Shown here piece by piece: positions 8,558 to 16,174 of a stretch of 64,000 nucleotides of DNA. The notes beneath the pieces are model-generated. The model was given only the letters and a program-made list of their open reading frames with translations, had not been told where the DNA came from and ran no database searches. A program made the translations under genes and the position numbers. Position 1 is the first letter of the stretch; each line of letters opens with the position of its first letter. Where the stretch lies: assembly GCF_000956465.1 (NCBI RefSeq), contig NZ_JYJA01000029.1, forward strand, positions 1-64,000, given 5' to 3'. This DNA is from Microbacterium trichothecenolyticum (lineage in GTDB: Bacteria; Actinomycetota; Actinomycetes; Actinomycetales; Microbacteriaceae).

Positions 8558-9222
8558 CAACTCAACCGGTACCCCGCGCCACGCACGGTCTCGATCACCG
8601 ATGTGTTCGTGAGCGCGGCGATCTTGCGCCGCAGGCGGGCGACGTACACCTCGACGATGTTGGGATCGCCCTCGAAGTCGTCCTGCCACACGCCGGCCAG
8701 GATGTCGCTCTTCGACAGCAGCCGGCCGGTGCGATGCAGGAAGAACACGAGCACGTCGAACTCCCTCGCCGTCAGGGGCAGCTGGGACTCACCGATCCAG
8801 GCGCGCTGCGCACGGACGTCGACACGCAGAGCCCCGACATTCGTGACGGGCGGTACGCCCAGCGAGGCGCGCCTGGTGAGCGCATGCAGCCGGGCGACCA
8901 GCACAGGAAAGCTGAAGGGCTTGACCAGGTAGTCGTCGGCGCCGGTGTCGAGCGCCTCGGCCTCGTCGAGATCGCCGTCCTTGGCCGTCAGCATGAGCAC
9001 GGGTGTCCAGTCGCCGTCCGAGCGGAGGTCGGCGCACACTCGGTACCCGCTGATTCCCGGGAGCATGATGTCGAGCACGATGACGTCGTAGCTGCCCTCG
9101 CGCGCTCGCCAGAGACCGTCGATGCCGTTGTCCGCCGATTCGACGGTGAACCCCTCCGACATCAGCCCGCGCTCCACCGTCGAGACCAGCGCCGCATCGT
9201 CATCGATTACGAGTACCTTCAC
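8557..9222 (-). CDS. OmpR-family response regulator (TCS 3)
   Basis: A regulator of 221 aa starting at GTG 9222 with GAGGGG 7 bp upstream. It has acidic pocket D7-D9, phospho-acceptor D51 in VLDIMLPG, switch Thr in MLTAKD, Lys in YLVKPF and a winged helix ending RGAGYRLS. It is translated just before its kinase. The PepSY gene lies 107 bp upstream on the same strand and may share its promoter. Confidence 0.93.
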   Translation of the reverse strand: MKVLVIDDDAALVSTVERGLMSEGFTVESADNGIDGLWRAREGSYDVIVLDIMLPGISGYRVCADLRSDGDWTPVLMLTAKDGDLDEAEALDTGADDYLVKPFSFPVLVARLHALTRRASLGVPPVTNVGALRVDVRAQRAWIGESQLPLTAREFDVLVFFLHRTGRLLSKSDILAGVWQDDFEGDPNIVEVYVARLRRKIAALTNTSVIETVRGAGYRLS

Positions 9223-9329
9223 GCGCGCCCCTCAGGTTACCTGCGCAGGCAGCCACCCGCAGGTCGTCGGGGCATACGGTGCTTCTCAGCGTACGACGGC
9301 TTCGGCCCACGGGCATGTCTCGCAGCGAG

Positions 9330-9650
9330 CTAGCCGGCGTCCTCGGTGTCAGCCTTGGAGCCGACGACGGCGAAGCCATCATCCAGCTGCACGTCGACCT
9401 GCGTCCCGTCGTTCCGTGTGACTTCCACTTCGTACAGGCTCTCCTCATCACCGACTTCGGTGCCGGTGACCTTGCCCTCGCCGACGAACTCGAGCGCTGC
9501 AGCGCTCGCCTTGTCGAGCGCGCTGCCCGTGATCGACGTCTCTGTCGAGTCATCGTCTACCGTCGCTGCCAGGGCGACTCCGGTTCCTCCCGCGACGAGT
9601 CCCACCGTGATAGCAGCGGTGGTGAGTGCGATCCGCTTCCTACGTTCCAT
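9330..9650 (-). CDS. Secreted PepSY-domain protein
   Basis: A small exported protein of 106 aa: start ATG 9650 with GGAGG 5 bp upstream, signal segment about 7-29 ending ALA-ATVDDD, then a single PepSY domain (about 40-100; SALDKASAAALEF, GTEVGDEESLYEVEV, DVQLDDGFAVV). PepSY proteins are often encoded next to two-component systems and may inhibit proteases or modulate the sensor kinase; here TCS 3 is the obvious partner. The acidic tail lacks Cys. Sites with 11-bp-spaced CTGA half-sites precede it. Confidence 0.88.
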   Translation of the reverse strand: MERRKRIALTTAAITVGLVAGGTGVALAATVDDDSTETSITGSALDKASAAALEFVGEGKVTGTEVGDEESLYEVEVTRNDGTQVDVQLDDGFAVVGSKADTEDAG

Positions 9651-9689
9651 GACATCCTCCTTCGACAACTGCAAGATACTCACGAGGCG

Positions 9690-9734
9690 CTGACTCCAGA
9701 CTGAATCCGCGTCAGCTGCTCAGCCTGCAGTCAG
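9690..9734. promoter_or_regulatory. Variant 11-bp-spaced CTGA repeats before the PepSY gene
   Basis: CTGACTCCAGACTGA on the plus strand (9690-9704) and CTGACTGCAGGCTGA on the minus strand (9720-9734) each contain two CTGA half-sites 11 bp apart. They lie 40-85 bp upstream of the PepSY start. They resemble, but do not match, the CTGA-N7-CTCA sites farther right, so they may bind a different paralogous regulator, for example TCS 3. Confidence 0.4.
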
Positions 9735-9797
9735 AACTCTGCGGCCGCCGGCACGGTCGGCGGAGTGTCAAGATCGGCGCCCGAGAGGATGCGCTCA

Positions 9798-9829
9798 CTG
9801 CGAGAACTCTCATTCTGAGAACTGTCTCA
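9798..9829 (+). promoter_or_regulatory. Paired CTGA-N7-CTCA sites upstream of the glycosyltransferase operon
   Basis: CTGCGAGAACTCTCA (9798-9812) and CTGAGAACTGTCTCA (9815-9829) lie 17 bp apart, both oriented toward the gene starting at 9886. They share half-sites and 11-bp spacing with the sites at 3282-3326 and 6295-6309. Confidence 0.55.
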
Positions 9830-9885
9830 TCCCACGGCGATCCCGTTCAAATGGTCCGCTCGGGTCGAGTCCCGAGAGTCGGAGC

Positions 9886-11133
9886 ATGAACGCAGACGGT
9901 GCGCTGGGACTGGATGTCGTCGTTCCCGTCCACAATGAGGAACTCTCACTCGAGGCCGCGGTGCGAGAACTCCACCGCACCTTGGATTCGATCATCCCGG
10001 TGCCGTGGCTGATCACTATCGCTGACAACGCCAGCACCGACTCGACCGCACACGTCGCCGCCCGGCTCGCCGAGGAGCTGTCCTGCGTGCGGGTCCTGCG
10101 TCTCGAGAAGAAGGGGCGCGGGCACGCGGTGAAGATCGCATGGCTGCTCTCGGAGGCGACCGTCGTGGCCTACATGGACGCCGACCTCTCGACGGATCTG
10201 CGGGCGCTCCCGGCACTCATCGCCCCGCTCCTCTCGGGTCACTCCGATGTCGCGATCGGCACGCGCCTCGCGCGCTCGTCGCGGGTGGTTCGCGGAGCGA
10301 AGCGCGAACTCTTCTCGCGCGGATACAACCTCCTCCTGCGCGGCGCGATGGGGGTGAGCTTCTCCGACGCGCAGTGCGGGTTCAAAGCCCTGCGACGGGA
10401 TGTCGCCCGAGCGGTCCTGCCCTACGTCTACGACACCGGGTGGTTCTTCGACACCGAGCTGCTCGTCATCGCGGAACGCGCAGGGCTGCGTATTCACGAA
10501 GTGCCGGTGGACTGGGTCGATGACGAACTGAGCAGCGTCGACATCCTCGCAACCGCGGTGGCAGACATCAAAGGGGTGATGCGCATCGCCAGGTCGATCG
10601 CCGTCGGCGCGATACCGATCGAGACGATCTACTCGGAACTCGGCCGCAAGCCACTTCTTCGATCCCGGACGCCTTCGTTCTTCGGGCAAGTGCTGCGTTT
10701 CTTCCTCGTCGGCGGGATGTCGACCATCGCCTTCGCCGTGCTGTATGTCGGGTTCGCTTCCTTTCTGCCCGCGCAAGCAGCGAACTTCTGCGCCCTCCTC
10801 CTGACGGCGATCGCGAACACCGCCGCGAACCGGCGGTTCACGTTCGGCGTCCAGGGACGGGCGGGAATGACGCGCCATCACATTCAGGGACTGCTCGTGT
10901 TCGCACTCTCGTGGGCGATGTCGGCAGGAGCTCTCCTGCTTCTGCACGCCGCGTGGATACAACCCAGCCCCACGGTCGAGGTTCTCGTGCTGACGGTCGC
11001 GAACCTGCTTGCGACCGTCCTGCGCTTCGCACTCTTCCGACGGTGGGTGTTCCGCCTCCCGCTCACGACGGATGCCGCCACGACGAGCCGCGCGTCGGTC
11101 GTCGCGGCAGTCGCCGCGGGGTCGCAGCGATGA
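9886..11133 (+). CDS. DPM1-like GT2 glycosyltransferase fused to GtrA flippase domain
   Basis: A 415-aa bifunctional protein. Residues 1-235 are a polyprenyl-phosphate sugar synthase (VVPVHNEE start, acceptor/metal motif D98-A-D100, DAQCGFKAL) that should transfer a sugar from an NDP-donor to undecaprenyl phosphate. Residues about 265-395 are a four-helix GtrA domain (FFLVGGMSTIAF, NFCALLLTAIANTAANRRFTF) thought to flip the product. This is the YkcC-like half of a pair with the next gene (ATGA overlap at 11130). SD placement is poor (GGAG one base from ATG), suggesting the start could differ slightly. Upstream regulator sites link it to the two-component systems. Confidence 0.9.
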   Translation: MNADGALGLDVVVPVHNEELSLEAAVRELHRTLDSIIPVPWLITIADNASTDSTAHVAARLAEELSCVRVLRLEKKGRGHAVKIAWLLSEATVVAYMDADLSTDLRALPALIAPLLSGHSDVAIGTRLARSSRVVRGAKRELFSRGYNLLLRGAMGVSFSDAQCGFKALRRDVARAVLPYVYDTGWFFDTELLVIAERAGLRIHEVPVDWVDDELSSVDILATAVADIKGVMRIARSIAVGAIPIETIYSELGRKPLLRSRTPSFFGQVLRFFLVGGMSTIAFAVLYVGFASFLPAQAANFCALLLTAIANTAANRRFTFGVQGRAGMTRHHIQGLLVFALSWAMSAGALLLLHAAWIQPSPTVEVLVLTVANLLATVLRFALFRRWVFRLPLTTDAATTSRASVVAAVAAGSQR

Positions 11134-12965
11134 GATCGCGGCCCGCACGCTCGACTCGCCGGGAGAAGTTCGCGCTCGCGGCTCTGCTGCTTGGCGCAGC
11201 GTCCCTCTACCTGGCGGGACTCGGGCAGTCGGGCTGGGGCAACGCCTACTACGCGGCGGCGGCGCAAGCCGGGTCGGTGGACTGGACCGCATTCCTTTTC
11301 GGATCCTCGGACGCAGGGAACGCGATCACGGTGGACAAACCGCCGGCCAGTCTCTGGCTGATGGCGTTGTCCGGTCGGCTGTTCGGAGTGAGCCCGGCGT
11401 CCATGCTCCTTCCGGAGGCCTTCCTCGGAGTCGCCACGGTTGCGGTGACCTACGCGTTGGTGCGCCGCCACCACTCAGCGAGAACGGCGCTGCTGGCCGG
11501 CGGGATCCTCGCCGTGACGCCTGCCGCTGCTCTGATCTTCCGCTACGACAACCCCGACGCTCTTCTCGTGCTGCTCGTCACGATCGGGCTCTACGCGACG
11601 GTCCGCGCCCTCGACGATCATCGGATCCGGTGGACGCTGCTCATCGGGCTGGCGTTCGGACTCGCGTTCCTCACCAAGCAGCTGCAGGCATTCATCGTGC
11701 TGCCCGTCGTCCTCGCGGTCTACCTGTGGGCCGGGAACGGAGGGCTGCGTGAGCGGATGCGGGGTGTCGGCATCGCGATGACGGCTGCGGTGGTCTCCGC
11801 CGGCTGGTGGGTCGCCCTCGTGACTCTGGTGCCCTCCGGCCGACGTCCCTGGATCGGCGGCACCTCGGATGACAGCTTTCTGGGCCTGACACTCGGCTAC
11901 AACGGGCTCGGACGCATCTTCGGCGGGCAGGGCAACAACTCACCCTCCGGCGCCGGGATCGACAGACTGCTCATCGGAAACGCGGGCTGGCTCATCGGCT
12001 GGCTGATCCCCGCCGCACTGGCGTTGACAGTCGCGGCCCAGATTTGGCAGAGGAAGGCACCGCGAACGGACCCCGCCCGTGCCACGCTGATTCTCCTCGG
12101 GGGAAGCATGGTCACGACGCTCACCGCACTGAGCGCCATGAGCGGGATCTTCCACGCCTACTACTCGGTCGCTGCGGCGCCGAGCATCGCGGGTTGCGTG
12201 GCCATCGGAGCGAGCGTCCTGTGGCGCGAGCGTGCACACTCGAGTCGCCGGCTCACCCTCGCAGCGACGGTTGCCGGATCCGGCATCTGGGGGTGCGCGC
12301 TGCTCGCATCGGACGGAGGGCCACTCGCCGCGCAGGTCCTCGTCATCATTGCAGCGGTCATCGGCGCGGCCCTGATCTGCGTCGCGCCGACGACGCGGTG
12401 GGGATCGTCCACAGCCGCCGTCCTCGCGATCACCGCCGTGATGGCGGGGCCAGTGACTGCTTCCGTCGCGATCGCGAGCGTCGGACACGCCGGCTCCGGG
12501 GCCGCGGCGGTCTCGCCTCACAGCGCCGACGGCTCCTCAACGTTCGGCCTGGATCCGAGGGTGGTCGACGCTCTCGCCCAGAACGGTCGCGACTTTCGCT
12601 GGGTGGCGGCCACCATCGGATCACCGCGGGCAGCGCGCTACCAGCTAGCGAGCGGATACCCGGTGATGGCGATCGGTGGGTTCAAGAGCACGGACCCATC
12701 GCCCACTCTCGATCAGTTCCAGCTGTACGTCACCAGCGGGCAGGTTCATTGGTTCATCGCCTCCGGCCACGGCGCGATCCGATCGTGGGTCGAGCAGAAC
12801 TTCGCGCCCCAACAAAAGTCCGGCATCACGATGTACGACCTCACGACCCCGCCCTCCCCGCAGCCTGCTGCCGCCCACACGTCCACCATGAGCGAACTGG
12901 TGGACACGAACCCAGTCCTGGGCCTATACGCGGCTCGGCGTGGCGACGACCGTACTGCCTATTGA
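11130..12965 (+). CDS. GT39-type membrane glycosyltransferase (YkcB-like)
   Basis: A protein of 611 aa with about 12 TM helices and a ~150-residue extracytoplasmic C-terminal domain, related to PMT/ArnT enzymes that use polyprenyl-phosphate sugars as donors outside the membrane. Diagnostic stretches are GWGNAYYAAA in the first loop, VDKPPASLW and YDNPDALLVLL. The start is ATG 11130 overlapping the GT2/GtrA stop, so synthase, flippase and transferase are coupled: sugar is loaded on lipid, flipped and transferred to an unidentified envelope acceptor. Confidence 0.88.
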   Translation: MRSRPARSTRREKFALAALLLGAASLYLAGLGQSGWGNAYYAAAAQAGSVDWTAFLFGSSDAGNAITVDKPPASLWLMALSGRLFGVSPASMLLPEAFLGVATVAVTYALVRRHHSARTALLAGGILAVTPAAALIFRYDNPDALLVLLVTIGLYATVRALDDHRIRWTLLIGLAFGLAFLTKQLQAFIVLPVVLAVYLWAGNGGLRERMRGVGIAMTAAVVSAGWWVALVTLVPSGRRPWIGGTSDDSFLGLTLGYNGLGRIFGGQGNNSPSGAGIDRLLIGNAGWLIGWLIPAALALTVAAQIWQRKAPRTDPARATLILLGGSMVTTLTALSAMSGIFHAYYSVAAAPSIAGCVAIGASVLWRERAHSSRRLTLAATVAGSGIWGCALLASDGGPLAAQVLVIIAAVIGAALICVAPTTRWGSSTAAVLAITAVMAGPVTASVAIASVGHAGSGAAAVSPHSADGSSTFGLDPRVVDALAQNGRDFRWVAATIGSPRAARYQLASGYPVMAIGGFKSTDPSPTLDQFQLYVTSGQVHWFIASGHGAIRSWVEQNFAPQQKSGITMYDLTTPPSPQPAAAHTSTMSELVDTNPVLGLYAARRGDDRTAY

Positions 12966-12981
12966 TCGAGGGAGGAATCGG

Positions 12982-14490
12982 ATGCTACAGCGCGACCCGC
13001 CTCGCCTCACTCTCCCTTCGCGCATCCGTGCCGGGCTTGCGCACCCCGCGCTCGTTGTTGGGTTCGTCGGTGCGATGGTCGGATTCGCGGGGTCGTGGAT
13101 CCCGTCGTACTGGGGCGACGAGGCGGCGAGCATCCTCTCGACGTCACGTTCATGGCCGAGCCTCGGGGCGCTGCTCGGGCAGATCGACGGCGTACACGGG
13201 CTGTACTATGCCCTTCTCAAGCTGTGGACGGCGCTGTTCGGCACGTCCGAGGCAGCGACCCGGCTTCCGAGCGCGATCGCCGTCGGCCTGATGGCCGGCG
13301 GCACGGTCGTCCTGGCGAGACGGTTCGTCGGCACCCGCATCGCCGTCATCGCGGGCACCGTCTGCGCGATCCTGCCGCGGTCGACCTGCATGGCCGCCGA
13401 AGCGCGCTCCTATGCCATCGGCGCTGCGATCGCCGTGTGGATCACGGTGCTGTTCACCCGCCTGGTGACACGAGATGCCTCACGTCGCCAGTGGCTCCTG
13501 TACGGCATCGCTTGTGCAGGCGCGATGTACCTCTTCCTCTACCTGGGCCTCATGCTCGTCGTGCACGGCGTCGTCGCTGCGATCCTCTACCGGGAATCGC
13601 TCGCACGCTGGATGCTGACCGCGGGAGGCGCCACGCTGCTGGCTGTTCCGATCATCTTGGTGGCATCTCTCCAACGGCAGCAGATCGGCTTCCTCGCTCG
13701 GCGGCATTACGCCACACCCGCGAACGTCCTCACCCGGCAATGGTTCGGCTATCCCGTTCTCGCGGTCGTCGCGTGGTTGCTCATCCTCGCGACAGTCGTC
13801 TGGCTGGTCCTTGCTGTCATGGGCCGGCTGCCGCGCGGGGCTCGACTCCAAGCGACCGTGTTCTCCCTCGTGTGGCTGTTCATCCCGACGGCCGCCCTGC
13901 TCATCGGCAACGCCCTGCTGTCGCCGATGTACAACGTGCGGTACCTGTCGTTCTGCGTGCCCGCTGCCGCGCTGGTCATGGCGCTCGGCGTCGCGGCCAT
14001 CGGCGAGCTCGCGGCACCGCATCGCCGGCTCGCAATCAGCACCGCTCTCACCGCGGCGCTGGTGGCGGCATCCGTCCCCGTCTACCTCGGCCAGCGCACG
14101 CCGTGGGCGAAGGACGGCGGGAGCGACTGGCGGGCTGTTGCGGAGTACGTGCAGCAGCACGCGCACGACGGAGCCGTGCTGTTCGACCAGACCACAAAGC
14201 CGTCACGCGCCCCACGCATCGTGCTCGACCTCTACCCTGCCGCGTTCGCCTCGGTCGACGACGTCGCCCTGCAGACGCCGCTCGCCGAGCGAGCCGGCCT
14301 GTGGGACGCCGTCGCCCCGAACGCCGACGCGACATCACGCATGCGAGGAACCAGCGAGGCGTGGGCGGTGGAAGCCGCACAGGGCACGACGGTCCCGCCG
14401 GATGTCGCGCTCCTGACGCAACTCGGCTTTCAGGTCGACTCCGCCGTTCTCATCCACCGCACCACCGTCTACCACCTGTCGAGGAAGTGA
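12982..14490 (+). CDS. Second GT39/ArnT-like membrane glycosyltransferase
   Basis: A 502-aa multispanning protein with GDEAAS in the first extracytoplasmic loop (the acidic metal-binding motif of GT39/GT83 enzymes), QIDGVHGLYYALLKLW and a soluble tail of ~130 residues. ATG 12982 is chosen over GTG 12940 because GGAGG lies 6 bp upstream. It follows the YkcB-like gene by 16 bp and probably takes its lipid-linked sugar from the GT2/GtrA protein. The acceptor is unknown; the domain family also contains arabinosyl- and mannosyltransferases. Confidence 0.85.
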   Translation: MLQRDPPRLTLPSRIRAGLAHPALVVGFVGAMVGFAGSWIPSYWGDEAASILSTSRSWPSLGALLGQIDGVHGLYYALLKLWTALFGTSEAATRLPSAIAVGLMAGGTVVLARRFVGTRIAVIAGTVCAILPRSTCMAAEARSYAIGAAIAVWITVLFTRLVTRDASRRQWLLYGIACAGAMYLFLYLGLMLVVHGVVAAILYRESLARWMLTAGGATLLAVPIILVASLQRQQIGFLARRHYATPANVLTRQWFGYPVLAVVAWLLILATVVWLVLAVMGRLPRGARLQATVFSLVWLFIPTAALLIGNALLSPMYNVRYLSFCVPAAALVMALGVAAIGELAAPHRRLAISTALTAALVAASVPVYLGQRTPWAKDGGSDWRAVAEYVQQHAHDGAVLFDQTTKPSRAPRIVLDLYPAAFASVDDVALQTPLAERAGLWDAVAPNADATSRMRGTSEAWAVEAAQGTTVPPDVALLTQLGFQVDSAVLIHRTTVYHLSRK

Positions 14491-14650
14491 CCCGATGACC
14501 ACAATCAGTTGCACACGCAACGATCACCGATTTGCCCACATTTCACCCACGAACGCCGCAGATCCGGCCCGATCGAGGCGGATTCGCGAAGAGACCCGAT
14601 CTGCGTGATTCCGCGGATATCGGACCGAATCCGCCCCAGACGGAAGCCCT

Positions 14651-14703
14651 CAGCGACGACTGAAAATCGAAAGGTCACCGGATCGATGCCGGTCGGAGCC
14701 ACT
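14651..14703 (+). other. tRNA-3'-half-like fragment (Phe-like loop)
   Basis: The segment contains a CTGAAAA anticodon-type loop (as in tRNA-Phe, GAA) with a 3-bp stem, AAGGTC, a 5-bp T-stem ACCGG/CCGGT around a seven-base loop ATCGATG, and an acceptor-like CGGAGCCAC. No complementary 5' acceptor strand (GGCTCCG) or D-arm occurs upstream, so this is not a functional tRNA. It may be a degenerate copy or a recombination remnant. A strong terminator follows directly. Confidence 0.4.
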
Positions 14704-14739
14704 GAAACCCTCTCCTAGCTTCTACATGGAGGGGGTTTC
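14704..14739. terminator. Terminator between the GT operon and the DHFR-like gene
   Basis: GAAACCCTCTCC (14704-14715) pairs over 12 bp with GGAGGGGGTTTC (14728-14739), one G-T pair, loop of 12 nt. The TAA of the convergent minus-strand gene is at 14744, so it can serve both directions. Confidence 0.75.
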
Positions 14740-14743
14740 TTCG

Positions 14744-15304
14744 TTAACCCCGCCGCACGCGGTACCCGAGATACACGAAGCCGTTCTCGAAGCGACGCTC
14801 GTCGGTCAGCTCCAGATCGAGCCGCAGTCCTTCGTCGAGGAAGCGGATGCCGCCGCCGACGACGACGGGGCAGAAGACGACGTGCACCGCGTCGAGGAGG
14901 CCGGCTCGCGCCGCCACAGAGGCCAGCTGACCGCCGCCGATCGCGAGTGGGTCGGCCGAGGCATCCTTCAGTCGCCGCGCCTCGTCGGCGTCGAACGTGG
15001 AGCGCAGCTCGGTGCGCCGGGTGGTGACCGCGCCCAGGCGGCGCGAGTACACGATCTTGTCGACGTCGCGCCACTGCAGAGCGAACTCGCGCTCGGCGGG
15101 CGGCAGGTCGTCGAGCGGGATGTCGTCCCACACCTTCATCACGTCGTACACCTTGCGGCCGTAGAGGTGAGTGCGTGCCGGAGCCAGCAGCCGGTTCACG
15201 AACGAGTGGACCTCCGCGTCCGGCGTGGCCCACGTCCATCGGCCGTCCGGACCCGCGATGTAGCCGTCGAGCGAGGCGGAGTTGAAATAGATGAGTGACC
15301 CCAT
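14744..15304 (-). CDS. Dihydrofolate-reductase-like (RibD C-terminal) protein
   Basis: A protein of 186 aa of the RibD/DHFR-like reductase superfamily widespread in actinobacteria. It opens with LIYFNSASLDGYIAGPDG and contains GRKVYDVMKVW and DPLAIGGGQLAS, the nucleotide-binding GG motif. These proteins bind NADPH but most have no assigned substrate. ATG 15304 gives the canonical beta-strand start; the frame is open farther upstream without conservation. It is monocistronic and divergent from the DUF2975 operon. Confidence 0.85.
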   Translation of the reverse strand: MGSLIYFNSASLDGYIAGPDGRWTWATPDAEVHSFVNRLLAPARTHLYGRKVYDVMKVWDDIPLDDLPPAEREFALQWRDVDKIVYSRRLGAVTTRRTELRSTFDADEARRLKDASADPLAIGGGQLASVAARAGLLDAVHVVFCPVVVGGGIRFLDEGLRLDLELTDERRFENGFVYLGYRVRRG

Positions 15305-15410
15305 GCGTCGGCAGGCTACCCGGCACGTCGCTCGCGGGCCACCGTTCCCGCGTTGCCAGCGAATCGTCAGCAACCACCACTTGCGGTGGGGACGGATGCT
15401 GCGGCTATTG

Positions 15411-15443
15411 TTTCTCGATAGCTACGTACCGTTTATCGATAGG
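15411..15443 (+). promoter_or_regulatory. 21-bp-spaced TCGATAG direct repeats (putative operator)
   Basis: TTTCTCGATAGC (15411-15422) and TTTATCGATAGG (15432-15443) match at 10 of 12 positions and are offset by 21 bp, two helical turns. The second copy runs into the likely ribosome site of the DUF2975 gene. The Xre-type regulator of the same operon is the natural candidate to bind here. Confidence 0.5.
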
Positions 15444-15452
15444 CAGGCTCGC

Positions 15453-15929
15453 ATGCAACGCACCACGATCGTCGTCCTGAAAGTCCTCATCGCGGCACTG
15501 CTCGTGCTGCTGCTGTGCTGCCAGGTATTCGTGGTTCCGGCCGTCGCCGCGCAGTCGGCGGTCCGCTACTCCGAGATCGCCTATTTCGAGATCCCAGGCA
15601 CCATCGTCGGCATCCTCTTCCTGCTATGCGTGCAGGTGGTGCTCGTGTGCGTGTGGCGGCTGCTGTCGCTGGTGCGCGAAGACAGCATCTTCAGCGAGAG
15701 CGCGTTCCCCGACGTCGATGTCAGTCTGGCGGCGGTCGCGTTCGCGACGTTCCTGGTGCTCGTCGCGCTCATCGCACTGAGCCTCACCGGATTCATGACG
15801 CCGTCCATCACCCTGCTCCTGCTGCTCGGCGTCGTGGTCGGCGCCGGCCTGTCGCTGCTGATCGTGGTGCTGCGGAGCCTCCTGCGCAAAGCCTCGCAGC
15901 TCGAGCACGACCTCTCGGAGGTGGTGTGA
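15453..15929 (+). CDS. DUF2975 membrane protein
   Basis: A protein of 158 aa with four TM helices (about 6-30, 44-68, 87-112 and 117-140), the DUF2975 layout, including VWRLLSLVREDSIFSESAF, typical of the loop after helix 2. Function unknown; the family is nearly always encoded with a small YozG-like HTH regulator, as here. ATG 15453 follows AGGCAGG. Stop and next start overlap as TGATG. Confidence 0.85.
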   Translation: MQRTTIVVLKVLIAALLVLLLCCQVFVVPAVAAQSAVRYSEIAYFEIPGTIVGILFLLCVQVVLVCVWRLLSLVREDSIFSESAFPDVDVSLAAVAFATFLVLVALIALSLTGFMTPSITLLLLLGVVVGAGLSLLIVVLRSLLRKASQLEHDLSEVV

Positions 15930-16174
15930 TGCCGATCATCATCAACCTCGACGTGCAGCTGGCGAAGAAGAAGATGTCGGTCACCGACTTCGCCGCCGCG
16001 ATCGAGATCACCCCCGCCAATGTCTCCGTGCTGAAGAACGGCAGGGCGAAGGCGGTGCGGTTCACGACGCTCGACGCGATCTGCCGGGTGCTCGACTGCC
16101 AGCCCGGCGACATCCTCGAATGGGTGCCCGACGACCACCCGGCGGCGATCGCCGCGGCGGAGGGCGAGGCATGA
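15929..16174 (+). CDS. YozG-like Xre/Cro HTH regulator
   Basis: An 81-aa single-domain regulator. The sequence MPIIINLDVQLAKKKMS and SVLKNGRAKAVRFTTLDAICRVLDCQPGDILEW is diagnostic of the small Cro/CI regulators paired with DUF2975 proteins. It probably controls its own operon through the TCGATAG repeats. It overlaps the genes on both sides (TGATG upstream, ATGA downstream), so the three proteins form one translational unit. Confidence 0.9.
   Translation: MPIIINLDVQLAKKKMSVTDFAAAIEITPANVSVLKNGRAKAVRFTTLDAICRVLDCQPGDILEWVPDDHPAAIAAAEGEA

Noticed and set aside
14505..14702. Short minus-strand ORF beginning MAPTGIDPVTFRFS
   Set aside because: This peptide type arises repeatedly as the reverse complement of tRNA-like sequence; here it is antisense to the tRNA-like fragment and has no gene context.
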